Part shown: positions 41,682-51,205 of the stretch, piece after piece
How positions within the stretch are numbered: the stretch's first letter is position 1
Layout of the letters: the number at the start of each line of letters is the position of its first letter
DNA from: Duganella margarita
GTDB taxonomy: Bacteria; Pseudomonadota; Gammaproteobacteria; Burkholderiales; Burkholderiaceae_D
Assembly: GCF_009857535.1 (NCBI RefSeq)
Contig: NZ_WWCS01000008.1
Location: forward strand, 1-64,000
DNA length: 64,000 bases
Reading direction: 5' to 3'
The notes under the pieces: generated by a model
Seen by the model: the letters and a program-made list of their open reading frames with translations, nothing else
Database searches by the model: none
Told to the model about the DNA's origin: nothing
Position numbers and translations under genes: made by a program

Positions 41682-43294
41682 AGATGAATCGCAAATTTGC
41701 CGCCGCCGCGTGCGCGCTGGCGGTGTGGGGCACGCTGGCTGGCGCGCCTGTGATGACGGCGCAGGCGGCCGACGCGACCCCGATCCCGGCTGTGCGTCCG
41801 GCGCTGGCCGATGACGTGCGCCGCGCGCTGCAGACCTTCGAGGTGCCGGGCATGGCGGTCGCCATCGTCAGCCATGGCGAAGTGCTTTGGGCCCGGGGCT
41901 TCGGCGTGCGCAAGCTGGGCGAGCCGACGCCGGTGGACGGCAAGACGCTGTTCGAGGTGGCGTCCAATTCCAAGGCCTTCACCGCCGCCACGCTGGCGAT
42001 GCTGGTCGATGAGGGCAAGATCGCCTGGAACGATCCGGTCACCAAGCATCTGCCGGGCTTCCAGATGTATGACTCCTACGTCACCGGCCAGATGACGGTG
42101 CGCGACCTGCTGACGCACCGCAGCGGCCTGGGTCTGGGCGCCGGCGACCTGCTGTGGTGGCCGAGCACCCAGTTCAGCACCGATGAAATCATCGACCGGC
42201 TGCGCTACGTCAAGCCGGCCACCAGCTTCCGCGCCAGCTACGCCTATGACAACCTGCTGTACATCGTGGCCGGCAAGATCATCGCCGCCAAGACCGGCAA
42301 GCCGTGGGGCGAGGCGGTGCAGGAACGCATCCTGACGCCGCTGGGCATGAGCGACACCAAAACCAGCGTGGCCGACATGCTGGCCAGCAGCGACTACTCG
42401 GCGCCGCACAGCAAGATCCATGACAAGATCGCGGTGGTGAAGCCGATGCCGGTGCCGAATGCGGTCGGCGCGGTGGGCATCAACACCAGCGCCGAAGACA
42501 TCGCGCGCTGGATGAACCTCCTGCTCAAGCAGGGCAAGACGCCGGATGGCAAGCAGCTGATCAGCGCCAAACAGGTCGCCGAGCTGTGGAGCGAGCAGAC
42601 GCCGATGCCGATCAAGGAGCCGAAGCCGCCGCTGGCCGCCACCAAACCCAACTTCCTGTCGTATGGCCTGGGCTTCCAGCTGCGCGATTACAAGGGGCAC
42701 AAAATCGCCATGCACGGCGGCGCGCTGCAAGGCTTTTATTCGACGGTGCTGATGGTGCCGGACCAGGAGCTGGGCATCGCCATCCTGACCAATGCGGAAA
42801 ACAGCCCGGCCATGGCCTCGCTGTACTACACGATCCTGGACGCGTTCCTGGACGTGCCGCAGAAGACCGACTGGATCGGGCTGTACGCCGCGCAGGAAGC
42901 GGCCATGCATAAAGAGGAACTGGAACGGCAGGGCAAGGAGAGCAAGGCACGCGTGGCCAGCTCCAAACCTTCGCTGCCGCTGGCGTCCTACGACGGCGAA
43001 TATGAAGACGCGTGGTACGGCAAGGCCAGCATCCGCGCGGAAGGCGGCAAGCGCATCATGCGTTTCGAGCGCACGCCGGACCTGAGCGGGGAACTGGAGC
43101 ACTTCCAGCACGATACCTTCATCGTGCGCTGGAAGGAGCGCAACTTCAACGCCGACGCCTACGTGACGTTTGCGCTCAATCCGGACGGCAGCATCGAGCG
43201 CATGAAAATGGCGCCGATTTCCACCGAAACCGACTTCAGCTACGACTTCCGCGACCTGACATTCACACCGGTGAAGGCGACCTCGACCAAGTAA
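41678..43294 (+). CDS. Serine hydrolase, class C beta-lactamase / D-alanyl-peptidase fold, secreted
   Basis: The 538-residue protein begins with a signal peptide (NRKFAAAACALAVWGTLAGA, cleavage near AQA-AD). The serine site is S96-N-S-K99 in EVASNSKAFTAATLAML, followed by the Y-x-N motif in SYAYDNLLY and the third motif HGG in MHGGALQGFYS. The roughly 120-residue C-terminal extension (from about residue 415) is DUF3471-like and common in this family. Such proteins act as esterases, D-amino peptidases or carboxypeptidases; beta-lactam hydrolysis cannot be assumed. It overlaps the M1 peptidase gene by 4 bases. Start at 41678 or at a second ATG at 41684. Confidence 0.9.
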   Translation: MKMNRKFAAAACALAVWGTLAGAPVMTAQAADATPIPAVRPALADDVRRALQTFEVPGMAVAIVSHGEVLWARGFGVRKLGEPTPVDGKTLFEVASNSKAFTAATLAMLVDEGKIAWNDPVTKHLPGFQMYDSYVTGQMTVRDLLTHRSGLGLGAGDLLWWPSTQFSTDEIIDRLRYVKPATSFRASYAYDNLLYIVAGKIIAAKTGKPWGEAVQERILTPLGMSDTKTSVADMLASSDYSAPHSKIHDKIAVVKPMPVPNAVGAVGINTSAEDIARWMNLLLKQGKTPDGKQLISAKQVAELWSEQTPMPIKEPKPPLAATKPNFLSYGLGFQLRDYKGHKIAMHGGALQGFYSTVLMVPDQELGIAILTNAENSPAMASLYYTILDAFLDVPQKTDWIGLYAAQEAAMHKEELERQGKESKARVASSKPSLPLASYDGEYEDAWYGKASIRAEGGKRIMRFERTPDLSGELEHFQHDTFIVRWKERNFNADAYVTFALNPDGSIERMKMAPISTETDFSYDFRDLTFTPVKATSTK

Positions 43295-43391
43295 TGCTGG
43301 GCGGCAAATGGTACAATGCCGCCCTCGCGTCACTGCCCCCGCCTGGACAGGATGCCAAGTTTGAACGATTACTATCGAGGGAAAGAATTCT

Positions 43392-43751
43392 ATGCAACGT
43401 ATTATGCTGCGCTCCAAGCTGCACCGCGTGACGGTGACCCAGGCCGACCTGAACTACGAAGGTTCCTGCGGTATCGACGTCGACCTGCTGGAAGCCGCCG
43501 ATATCAAAGTCAACGAGCAGATCGAGCTGTACAACGTGAACAACGGTGAGCGCTTCGCCACCTACGCCATTCCCGGCAAGCGCGGCAGCGGCGAGATTTC
43601 GCTGAACGGCGCCGCCGCCCGCAAGGCGCAGCTGGGCGACCTGCTGATCATCTGCACCTACGGCCCGATGACCGACCAGGAAATCGAAACCCACGTGCCG
43701 AAGCTGGTGTTTGTGGATGAAAACAACAAAATCAAAAGCATCAAGAAATAA
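43392..43751 (+). CDS. panD: Aspartate 1-decarboxylase proenzyme
   Basis: The 119-residue PanD converts L-aspartate to beta-alanine for pantothenate and CoA synthesis. It self-cleaves at Gly24-Ser25 in NYEGSCGID to form the pyruvoyl group. The catalytic N-terminal part [20 protein letters not shown] and the following blocks ([32 protein letters not shown]) are canonical. AGGGAAAG precedes the ATG. It lies about 100 bases after the serine hydrolase, with TACAAT at 43312-43317 as a possible own -10. It ends in a strong terminator. Confidence 0.98.
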   Translation: MQRIMLRSKLHRVTVTQADLNYEGSCGIDVDLLEAADIKVNEQIELYNVNNGERFATYAIPGKRGSGEISLNGAAARKAQLGDLLIICTYGPMTDQEIETHVPKLVFVDENNKIKSIKK

Positions 43752-43770
43752 ATAAAGCCAGCAAATCAAA

Positions 43771-43795
43771 AGGCGCTCCGTGGAGCGCCTTTTTT
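43771..43795. terminator. Bidirectional Rho-independent terminator
   Basis: AGGCGCTCC (43771-43779), loop GT, GGAGCGCCT (43782-43790), T-run to 43795, and AAA on the opposite side. It serves panD on the plus strand and the convergent Crp-like gene, whose stop is at 43797. Confidence 0.92.
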
Positions 43796-43796
43796 A

Positions 43797-44417
43797 TTAC
43801 CGCTTGCTGCCGTCCAGCCGCAGCAACTGCGACATGTACTGTGGCGTAATGCCCAGGAACGACGCCACCACCTTCTGCGAAATGCGCTGCTCCAGCCCCG
43901 GATACTCGCGCCGGAAGGCATTGAGCCGGCCCTGCGCCGGCGAGGCGTTCAGGTACAGCCGCCGGCTCTGGTCGATGATGCTGCGCTGGGCCGCGCCCAG
44001 GTAGTAGTCGCGCAGGTCGCTGTTGCGTTTATACAGCGCGATGATTTCCGACCAGTCCAGCCGATAGCCGTGAATGGCCGTCTCGGCCACCACAAAATTC
44101 AAGGCCGGTTCCGCTTCACGCGAACGCAACAGGTCGTCATGGGCGCCAACCGACTCGCCGTCGGTCTGGAAATGCTGGGTGACTTCGTTGCCGGCCTCGG
44201 TAATGAAGCCGGTGCGCGTGACGCCGCTGTGCAGCCAGTGCACATACTGCGCCGGCGTGCCGATGCGTTGCAGGTATTCGCCCTTGCGCATGCTGAAAGG
44301 GACAGCCAGCGGCGCCAGCTGGCGCGAGGCTTCATCGTACAGTTCTGGGGTGACGCCGTAGCGGCGTGCCACGACTTCGCGGTATTTAGCGCGGTGTTCT
44401 AGGAATGCGTTGCTCAT
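43797..44417 (-). CDS. Crp/Fnr family transcriptional regulator
   Basis: The 206-residue protein has a cyclic-nucleotide-binding-like beta-roll (about residues 25-120: PFSMRKGEYLQRIGTPAQYV, VTQHFQTDGESVGAHDDLL). A C-terminal helix-turn-helix follows, with VVASFLGITPQYMSQLLRL. No cysteine cluster for an Fe-S centre is present, so it is not FNR-like, and conserved cAMP contacts are not evident. The ligand is unknown. I start at the ATG at 44417; the open frame continues 39 codons upstream but without family similarity. It is transcribed away from the chemoreceptor at 44660, so one intergenic region serves both. Confidence 0.85.
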   Translation of the reverse strand: MSNAFLEHRAKYREVVARRYGVTPELYDEASRQLAPLAVPFSMRKGEYLQRIGTPAQYVHWLHSGVTRTGFITEAGNEVTQHFQTDGESVGAHDDLLRSREAEPALNFVVAETAIHGYRLDWSEIIALYKRNSDLRDYYLGAAQRSIIDQSRRLYLNASPAQGRLNAFRREYPGLEQRISQKVVASFLGITPQYMSQLLRLDGSKR

Positions 44418-44543
44418 CTCAGTTGTTTGGGAGTGGCGGTGAAGAACTGCCGACAAGGTTGTCAAGAAAACCAACGATGTAAACGGCTGTACAAGGTAAT
44501 CGCAAAGTGTAAACCTTTTCCCAGTCCGTGACACAAGATTTGT

Positions 44544-44594
44544 TGCAAATTAGAATGCAAATTAAAATTTATTTCAAACTTCAAGCAGTTGAAG
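44544..44594 (+). promoter_or_regulatory. Direct repeats and hairpin in the Crp-like / chemoreceptor intergenic region
   Basis: TGCAAATTA occurs twice, 12 bases apart (44544-44552 and 44556-44564), in an AT-rich stretch that stands out from the surrounding GC-rich DNA. CTTCAA/TTGAAG (44579-44584 and 44589-44594) follows. The position between divergent genes suggests a regulator-binding region. No known site is recognised. Confidence 0.35.
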
Positions 44595-44659
44595 AAGTTG
44601 CCCAGTGATATGCTTTTTGGCGTTACCATCAAAGAACAATTCAAAACTAGGGGACCGGC

Positions 44660-46261
44660 ATGAAAATATCTGATCTCAGCATCGGCAGGCGGATGGCGTT
44701 GGGTTTTGCCGTCATTCTTGCCATCCTCATCCTCAACACGGCGTTGGGCATTTACCGCCTGCAGGGCGTGGCCGCCGCCACCCGCGAGATGATGGCGCAG
44801 CCGCTGGCCAAGGAACGGCTGATCTCCGACTGGTATCGCAATGTGTTCGCCGGCATCCGCCGCACCACCGCCATCGCCAAGAGCGCCGACCCCTCGCTGG
44901 CCACCTTCTTTGCCGACGAAGCCAAAAGCGCCACCGTCTTTTCGCAGGGGCTGATCAAGCAGATCGAGGCCCTGTCCAACGACGATGACCGCAAGCTGAT
45001 GGCGGAATTGGGCGCCACCCGCAAGATTTACCTGGAGTCGCGCGACGGGCTGATGAAGGCCAAGGCGTCCGGCGACGCCGCCGAAGCGACCCGCCTGCTG
45101 GAGCAGGTATATCTGCCGGCCTGCAAAGTGTATGAGAGCATGTTGCAGCGCATCCTGGAGCACCAGCGCAAGGAGATCGACGCCGCCGCCGTGCGCATCG
45201 AGCAGGTCTCGAGCGATAGCCGCAACCTGCTGGTGCTGCTGGCGGTGCTGGTGGTGGCGTTTGGCGTGGCGTTTGCCTGGTGGCTGACCAGCGGCATCAC
45301 GCGGCCGATCAATCAAGCGGTGGCGCTGGCCGAGTCGGTGGCCGAGGGCGACCTGGTCGACCATCGCCAGGGCGCGCACCACGACTACAGCAAGGATGAA
45401 ACGGGCAAGCTGCTGCACGCGCTGCAGCGCATGTCGGCCAGTCTGGTGCGCATCGTCAGCGAGGTGCGCAACGGGACGGATACGATCACCACGGCGTCGT
45501 CGGAAATCGCCGCCGGCAACCTGGACCTGTCGTCGCGCACCGAGGAGCAGGCCAGCTCGCTGGAGGAAACCGCGTCGTCGATGGAAGAGCTGACCAGCAC
45601 CGTCAAGCAGAACGCCGAGAACGCGCGCCAGGCCAACCAGCTGGCCGCCAGCGCGGCCGAGGTGGCGCAGCGCGGCGGTTCGCAGGTGTCGGATGTGGTG
45701 CAGACCATGGCCTCCATCGACCAGTCGTCGAAGAAAATTGTCGACATCATCGGCGTCATCGACGGCATCGCCTTCCAGACCAACATCCTGGCCTTGAACG
45801 CGGCGGTGGAAGCGGCGCGCGCCGGCGAGCAGGGCCGCGGCTTTGCGGTGGTCGCCTCCGAGGTGCGCAACCTGGCGCAGCGCTCGGCTGCCGCCGCCAA
45901 GGAGATCAAGACGCTGATCGACGACTCGGTCGGCAAGGTGGAAACCGGCACGCGCCTGGTGGGCCAGGCCGGCAGTACGATGGAGGAGGTGGTCAGCAGC
46001 ATCCAGCGCGTGACCGCCATCATGGCCGAGATCAGCAACGCCAGCGTCGAGCAGACCCACGGTATCGAACAGATCAACGTCGCCATCTCGCAGATGGACC
46101 ATGTGACGCAGCAGAACGCCGCGCTGGTGGAGCAGGCCGCAGCGGCGGCCGGCGCCATGCAGGAACAGGCCGCGCAGCTGGCCGACGCCGTCAGCATCTT
46201 CAAGCTCGACGATGCCAACGCGCCGCGCCGTGCGGCGCCGCCCCGCAAGCTGCTGGCTTAA
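44660..46261 (+). CDS. Methyl-accepting chemotaxis protein (4-helix-bundle, HAMP)
   Basis: The 533-residue receptor has TM1 at about residues 12-32, a periplasmic four-helix-bundle region (about 33-188), TM2 at about 190-212 ([20 protein letters not shown]) and HAMP (about 213-270). The cytoplasmic tip is [20 protein letters not shown]. The HAMP connector contains an unusual histidine-rich stretch, [14 protein letters not shown]. The C-terminus ([13 protein letters not shown]) has no CheR/CheB docking tail and no DETxFxxF ending like the receptors at 55453 and 57231. AGGGGA precedes the ATG. The ligand is unknown. It is convergent with aqpZ, overlapping by 3 bases. Confidence 0.95.
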   Translation: MKISDLSIGRRMALGFAVILAILILNTALGIYRLQGVAAATREMMAQPLAKERLISDWYRNVFAGIRRTTAIAKSADPSLATFFADEAKSATVFSQGLIKQIEALSNDDDRKLMAELGATRKIYLESRDGLMKAKASGDAAEATRLLEQVYLPACKVYESMLQRILEHQRKEIDAAAVRIEQVSSDSRNLLVLLAVLVVAFGVAFAWWLTSGITRPINQAVALAESVAEGDLVDHRQGAHHDYSKDETGKLLHALQRMSASLVRIVSEVRNGTDTITTASSEIAAGNLDLSSRTEEQASSLEETASSMEELTSTVKQNAENARQANQLAASAAEVAQRGGSQVSDVVQTMASIDQSSKKIVDIIGVIDGIAFQTNILALNAAVEAARAGEQGRGFAVVASEVRNLAQRSAAAAKEIKTLIDDSVGKVETGTRLVGQAGSTMEEVVSSIQRVTAIMAEISNASVEQTHGIEQINVAISQMDHVTQQNAALVEQAAAAAGAMQEQAAQLADAVSIFKLDDANAPRRAAPPRKLLA

Positions 46262-46950
46262 GCCGGATCGGCCTTGCCGATGGCGCGGTAGATCAGCGCG
46301 CCGAGCAGCGCGCCGGCGATGGGCGCCAGCCAGAACAGCCACAGCTGGCTGACCGCCCAGTCGCCCACGTACAGGGCGACGGCGGTGCTGCGCGCCGGGT
46401 TGACCGAGGTGTTGGTGACCGGGATCGAGATCAGGTGGATCAGCGTCAGCGCGAAGCCGATCGGCAGCGGCGCGAACCCTTTCGGCGCGCGGGCGTCGGT
46501 GGCGCCCAGGATCACCAGCAGGAACATCATGGTCATCACCACTTCCGACACCAGCGCCGCGCTCAGCGAGTAGCCGCCCGGCGAGTGCGCGCCGTAGCCA
46601 TTGGCGGCGAAGCCGGCGCTGACGTCAAAGCCGGCCTTGCCGCTGGCGATCAGGTACAGCACGCCGCCAGCCAGCAGCCCGCCCAGCACCTGCGCCACGA
46701 CGTAGGGCAGCAGCTGCGCGGCCGGGAAGCGGCCACCGGCCCACAGGCCGATCGATACCGCCGGGTTGAAGTGGCCGCCCGATATGTGGCCGACGGCGAA
46801 CGCCATGGTCAGCACCGTCAGGCCGAAGGCCAGCGCCACGCCCAGCAGGCCGATGCCGACGCCGGGAAAGGTGGCCGCCAGCACGGCGCTGCCGCAACCG
46901 CCCAGCACCAGCCAGAACGTGCCGAAAAATTCCGCTCCATACTGCTTCAT
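46258..46950 (-). CDS. aqpZ: Aquaporin Z
   Basis: The 230-residue water channel has six helices and two NPA boxes ([14 protein letters not shown] and [15 protein letters not shown]). The second arginine, after NPA, is part of the selectivity filter. The N-terminus [20 protein letters not shown] is characteristic of AqpZ rather than glycerol facilitators. GGAG lies 5 bases before the ATG on the minus strand. Its stop overlaps the chemoreceptor's stop on the other strand. Confidence 0.96.
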   Translation of the reverse strand: MKQYGAEFFGTFWLVLGGCGSAVLAATFPGVGIGLLGVALAFGLTVLTMAFAVGHISGGHFNPAVSIGLWAGGRFPAAQLLPYVVAQVLGGLLAGGVLYLIASGKAGFDVSAGFAANGYGAHSPGGYSLSAALVSEVVMTMMFLLVILGATDARAPKGFAPLPIGFALTLIHLISIPVTNTSVNPARSTAVALYVGDWAVSQLWLFWLAPIAGALLGALIYRAIGKADPA

Positions 46951-47140
46951 GTTAACTCCAGGAATTAAGAATTTAATAAGATTGGCAATGTACTAGCTCC
47001 GGCCGAAAATGTCGAGGAGCAATGGCGGCTTGATGCGGCTGCGCAACGTGGGCGGTGGCGTGGCCCGGGTTTCTGCGCTACAGTGGGACACCGGAGGCGT
47101 GCTGCGAGTGTGCCCCGCGACTACGGCGAGGTGGCGTCCA

Positions 47141-48304
47141 GTGAAGAGCGATACCGGGTTGAACCGCAAGATTCTCGTGCCCATGGGGCTGGCCGCCGCC
47201 GGAGCGGTCGGCACCGTCGTGGCAGGCTGGAGCACCTGGGGCTGGCCCACGCTGATCTGGGCCGCGCTGTTGTTGGGGGCCGCCGTGTGGCTCACGCGCG
47301 ACAGCGGATTCGGCGCCGGCGCCGCCAGCGGCGACCCCCCGATGATCGACGACTATCTTGCAAGTCGCGAACGCTTCGGCGACGCGGTGTTGCCGGTGTG
47401 GTGCCGGCATATTGAAAACTCCCGCACGCAGATGGAAGAAGCGGTGTCCGACCTGGCGTCGCGCTTCTCCAGCATCGTCGACAAACTGGACAACGCGCTG
47501 CACGTTTCCGGCGCCGGCAACCAGGGCGGCAGCGCGATGACCGAGGTGTTTGCGCACAGCGAAACCCGGCTCGGCTCGGTGGTGACGTCGATGAAATCGG
47601 CGATGGCCTCCAAGCACGCCATGCTCGGGCAAATCAAGGATCTGGAACGCTTCACGCGCGAACTGCGCGGCATGGCCGAGGGGGTGGCCAGCATCGCCGC
47701 GCAAACCAATCTGCTGGCGCTGAACGCGGCCATCGAAGCGGCGCGCGCCGGCCCGGCAGGCGCCGGCTTCGCGGTGGTGGCCACCGAGGTGCGCATGCTG
47801 TCGATGCGCTCGGCCGAAACCGGCAAGGAAATCACCAACCGCGTGGGACTGATCAGCAGCGCCATCCTGGCCGCCAGCCAGGCCGCCGAACAATCCAGCG
47901 AGGCGGAAGACAAATCGATGCAGTCGGCCGAAGGCATGATCGAGGCGGTGCTCAACGAATTCCGCCAGATGACGGATGCACTGGTGCAGTCGTCCGAGCT
48001 GCTCAAGCAGGAGAGCGTCGGCATCCAGGGTGAAGTGGGCCAGGCGCTGGTGCAGCTGCAGTTCCAGGACCGGGTCAGCCAGGTGATGTCGCACGTGCGC
48101 GAGAACATGGAGCGCCTGCCGCTGCTGCTGCGCGAGCACCGCGCCGCCTACGAAGCCAGCGGCGTGCTGGACGCGCTCGATCCGGACCTGCTGCTGCACG
48201 AACTGCAAAAGACCTACGCAATGGCGGAAGAACACGCGGTGCACGGCGGCGCCAGACTGGCGGCGCCGGCGGCAGCGGCCGCCGATGAAATCACTTTTTT
48301 CTGA
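47141..48304 (+). CDS. Chemoreceptor without periplasmic ligand-binding domain
   Basis: The 387-residue protein has two closely spaced hydrophobic helices near the N-terminus ([20 protein letters not shown] and [17 protein letters not shown]) with almost nothing between them, then directly a cytoplasmic signalling rod. The tip motif is [20 protein letters not shown] near residues 184-203. No HAMP domain is evident. I propose the GTG at 47141 as the start, with GAGG at 47129-47132; the frame stays open to 47009. It is the first gene of the chemosensory cluster, 13 bases before the CheY-like gene. It probably senses membrane state, a cytoplasmic cue, or works with another receptor; this is inferred. 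Confidence 0.85.
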   Translation: MKSDTGLNRKILVPMGLAAAGAVGTVVAGWSTWGWPTLIWAALLLGAAVWLTRDSGFGAGAASGDPPMIDDYLASRERFGDAVLPVWCRHIENSRTQMEEAVSDLASRFSSIVDKLDNALHVSGAGNQGGSAMTEVFAHSETRLGSVVTSMKSAMASKHAMLGQIKDLERFTRELRGMAEGVASIAAQTNLLALNAAIEAARAGPAGAGFAVVATEVRMLSMRSAETGKEITNRVGLISSAILAASQAAEQSSEAEDKSMQSAEGMIEAVLNEFRQMTDALVQSSELLKQESVGIQGEVGQALVQLQFQDRVSQVMSHVRENMERLPLLLREHRAAYEASGVLDALDPDLLLHELQKTYAMAEEHAVHGGARLAAPAAAAADEITFF

Positions 48305-48317
48305 GGATAGATGAGAC

Positions 48318-48686
48318 ATGGCAAAAACCATTATGGTGGTCGATGATTCAGCTTCACTGCGGCAGGTGGTGGGCATTGCGCTGAAGGGCGCGGGATACGA
48401 AGTGATCGAGGGCCGCGACGGCGTCGATGCGCTGGCCAAATGCACCGGGCAGAAAATCCATCTGGTGGTGTGCGACGTCAACATGCCGAATATGGACGGC
48501 ATCACCTTCGTCAAGCAGTTCAAGCAGCTGCCCAACTATAAATTCACGCCGGTGATCATGCTGACCACCGAGTCGCAGGAGAGCAAGAAGGAAGAAGGCA
48601 AGGCCGCCGGTGCCAGGGCGTGGGTGGTCAAGCCGTTCAAACCGGAAGTGCTGCTGGGCGCCGTGGCCAAGCTGGTACTGCCATAA
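48318..48686 (+). CDS. CheY-like single-domain response regulator
   Basis: The 122-residue receiver domain has the acidic pocket in MVVDDSASLRQVV, phospho-acceptor D53 in VVCDVNMPNMDG, a conserved Thr in MLTTESQ and Lys in VVKPFKPE. These are the CheY-family quintet. No output domain is present. Position directly before STAS and cheA indicates it is phosphorylated by that CheA. Whether it binds a flagellar switch or another target cannot be read. Confidence 0.95.
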   Translation: MAKTIMVVDDSASLRQVVGIALKGAGYEVIEGRDGVDALAKCTGQKIHLVVCDVNMPNMDGITFVKQFKQLPNYKFTPVIMLTTESQESKKEEGKAAGARAWVVKPFKPEVLLGAVAKLVLP

Positions 48687-48715
48687 TCGATTGAGCTAAC
48701 TGGACGGAGGCTGCG

Positions 48716-49012
48716 ATGGCGGACGACGTTACCCGGATGTCCCTGGACGGCGAACTGACGATCTACCGCGCCGCCGATCTGAAAGTCAGCGTGCTGGAAG
48801 CGCTGCGCCAGACGCGCGTGCTGGAAATCGATTTGTCCGGCGTGATCGAGCTCGATACCGCCGGCCTGCAGGTGCTGATGCTGGCCAAGCAGACCGCGAC
48901 GGCGGAGCAGCGCGAACTGCGGCTGCTGCAGCATAGCCCTGCGGTGGTGGAAATTATTGAAATGCTGGACCTGGTCGCCTTCTTCGGCGACGCCGTGCTG
49001 ATACACGCTTGA
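48716..49012 (+). CDS. STAS-domain protein (anti-sigma-factor-antagonist-like)
   Basis: The 98-residue protein consists of one STAS domain. The core is VLEIDLSGVIELDTAGLQVL, where DTAG corresponds to the DSSG loop of SpoIIAA, with Thr in place of the phosphorylated Ser. In Bacillus such proteins switch partners after phosphorylation by a kinase. Here no anti-sigma kinase is nearby; the gene sits between the CheY-like gene and cheA, with 9 bases to cheA. It may tune CheA or a receptor complex. The role in chemosensory loci is unclear. Confidence 0.9.
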   Translation: MADDVTRMSLDGELTIYRAADLKVSVLEALRQTRVLEIDLSGVIELDTAGLQVLMLAKQTATAEQRELRLLQHSPAVVEIIEMLDLVAFFGDAVLIHA

Positions 49013-49021
49013 GGGGACGCC

Positions 49022-51193
49022 ATGAACCTGGACGACGCGCTACAGACCTTTATCGCCGAAAGCCGCGAGCTGCTGGAGGAGATGGAGAACGCACTGCTGA
49101 ATGTGGACCTGGCCGGCGACCAGGACGAAGCGATCAACGCCATCTTCCGCGCCGCGCACACCATCAAGGGCTCGGCGGGGCTGTTCAGCCTCGATCATAT
49201 TGTCGCCTTCACGCACGTGGTGGAAAGCCTGCTGGACAAGGTGCGCGACGGCAGCGTGACGCTCAACGACGAGATGGTGGTGCTGCTGCTGTCCTGCTGC
49301 GACTACCTGTCCGGCATGATCAACGGCCTGGCCGCCGGCCAGCATGAGCAGAACCCCGACACCGCGCCGGAAGGCGAGATGCTGCAACAGCAGCTGCGCC
49401 GCCACATGGACGGCGAAGCGACGGCATCGTCGGCGGCAGTGGCGGCCCATCTGACGGTGAGCGCGGAGCCCAGCGTCGAGCGCATCGACAGCGAGCGCGG
49501 CGACAGCGACTACTGGCACATCTCGCTGCGTTTCGGCCGCGTGGTGCTGCAAAACGGCATGGACCCGATCGCCTTCCTGCGCTACCTGGGCAAGCTGGGA
49601 CGCATCGTCGGCATCGCCACCATCCCGGATGCGCTGCCCGCCGCCGACGAGATGGATGCGGAGCTGTGCTACCTGGGTTTCGAGATCGCCTTCGACAGCA
49701 CGGCCGACCGCGAAGCCATCGCCGGCGTATTCGAGTTCGTGCAGGACGATTGCGAGATCCGCATCATCCCGCCTAACAGCAAGGTGTCGGAATACGTCAA
49801 CCTGATCCGCTCCTTGCCGGAGCGCGCCGCGCGGCTGGGCGAGATCCTGGTCCGCTGCGGCAGCGTCACCGCGCACGAGCTGGAAGAGGCGCTGCACCAG
49901 CAATCCGGCAAGCCGGATGACGCGCCGGCGCAGCAGCTGGGCAGCATCCTGGTCGGCGCCGGCAATGTGCCGCCGGTGGTGGTGGAAGCCGCGCTGGCCA
50001 AGCAAAAGCAGGTCAGCGAACAGAAGGCACAGGAAAGCCGGTCGATCCGCGTCGACTCGGACAAGCTGGATCGGCTGATCGACCTGGTGGGCGAACTGAT
50101 CATCGCCGGCGCGCGCGCCAACCTGATAGGCCAGCGCATACAAAACACGGAACTGCTGGAGTGCACCTCCACGATGACCGGCCTGGTGGAGGACGTGCGC
50201 GACGCCGCGCTGGAACTGCGCATGGTGAAGATCGGCGCCACCTTCAACCGCTTCCAGCGCGTGGTGCACGACGTGGCGCGGGAACTGGGCAAGGACATCG
50301 GCCTGATGGTCGACGGCGAGGATTCGGAGCTGGACAAGACCGTGGTGGAAAAAATCGGCGATCCGCTGATGCACCTGGTGCGCAACGCCATGGACCACGG
50401 CATCGAACCGGCCGAGGTGCGCGTGGCGGCCGGCAAGCCGGCCAAGGGCATGATCAAGCTGAATGCCTTCCACGAATCGGGCAGCATCGTGATTGAGGTC
50501 AGCGACGACGGCGGCGGCCTGCGCAAGGAGAAGATCCTGGCCAAGGCCATCGAGCGCGGACTGGTGGACCCGGAGCGCAAGCTGACCGACAGCGAAATCT
50601 ACAACCTGATTTTTGAAGCCGGCTTCTCGACGGCGGAGAAGATCACCAACCTGTCCGGGCGTGGCGTCGGCATGGACGTGGTCAAGCGCAATATCCAGGC
50701 GCTGCGCGGCAGCGTGGACGTGGGCAGCAAGGAAGGGCAGGGCACCACGGTGACGGTGCGCCTGCCGCTGACGCTGGCCATCATCGACGGCTTCCTGGTG
50801 CAGGTGGGATCGTCGGTATTCGTCATCCCGCTGGACATGATCGAAGAGTGCATCGAGTACGCCACCGAACCGGGGCAGGACTACACCAACCTGCGCGGCC
50901 AGGTGCTGCCGCTGGTGCGCCTGCGCCAGGTGTTCCGCATCGACGGCGCGGCCACGCGGCGCGAGAGCATTGTGGTGCTCAAGTTCGGCAACCAGCGCGC
51001 CGGGCTGGTGGTCGACACGCTGCTGGGCGAATTCCAGACCGTGATCAAACCATTGAGCCCGCTGTTCAGCGAAGTCAAATGCATCAGCGGCTCCACCATC
51101 CTGGGCAGCGGCGAGGTGGCCCTGATACTGGACGTGGCGGCCCTGATGCATGTCGTCGGCGCCAAGGGCGCCGTGGCGGCGCTGGCCGCATAG
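49022..51193 (+). CDS. cheA: Chemotaxis histidine kinase CheA
   Basis: The 723-residue kinase has a P1 Hpt domain with H46 in FRAAHTIKGSAGL. A middle domain with DYWHISLRFGRVVLQNGMDP replaces the E. coli-like P2 and is typical of alternative CheAs. P3 is SIRVDSDKLDRLIDLVGEL. The P4 ATPase has N box MHLVRNAMDHGIE, G1 SDDGGGLRKEKI and G2 GRGVGMDVVKRN. The P5 CheW-like domain runs to the C-terminus. All catalytic motifs appear intact. The gene lies 9 bases after STAS and 12 before cheW, in a tight operon. Confidence 0.97.
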   Translation: MNLDDALQTFIAESRELLEEMENALLNVDLAGDQDEAINAIFRAAHTIKGSAGLFSLDHIVAFTHVVESLLDKVRDGSVTLNDEMVVLLLSCCDYLSGMINGLAAGQHEQNPDTAPEGEMLQQQLRRHMDGEATASSAAVAAHLTVSAEPSVERIDSERGDSDYWHISLRFGRVVLQNGMDPIAFLRYLGKLGRIVGIATIPDALPAADEMDAELCYLGFEIAFDSTADREAIAGVFEFVQDDCEIRIIPPNSKVSEYVNLIRSLPERAARLGEILVRCGSVTAHELEEALHQQSGKPDDAPAQQLGSILVGAGNVPPVVVEAALAKQKQVSEQKAQESRSIRVDSDKLDRLIDLVGELIIAGARANLIGQRIQNTELLECTSTMTGLVEDVRDAALELRMVKIGATFNRFQRVVHDVARELGKDIGLMVDGEDSELDKTVVEKIGDPLMHLVRNAMDHGIEPAEVRVAAGKPAKGMIKLNAFHESGSIVIEVSDDGGGLRKEKILAKAIERGLVDPERKLTDSEIYNLIFEAGFSTAEKITNLSGRGVGMDVVKRNIQALRGSVDVGSKEGQGTTVTVRLPLTLAIIDGFLVQVGSSVFVIPLDMIEECIEYATEPGQDYTNLRGQVLPLVRLRQVFRIDGAATRRESIVVLKFGNQRAGLVVDTLLGEFQTVIKPLSPLFSEVKCISGSTILGSGEVALILDVAALMHVVGAKGAVAALAA

Positions 51194-51205
51194 GAGAACC
51201 ATCAG

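Noticed and set aside
42000..43294. Antibiotic-resistance beta-lactamase
   Set aside because: SxxK, YxN and HGG motifs are shared with esterases and peptidases, and a DUF3471-like tail plus the operon with an M1 peptidase argue against a dedicated resistance enzyme.
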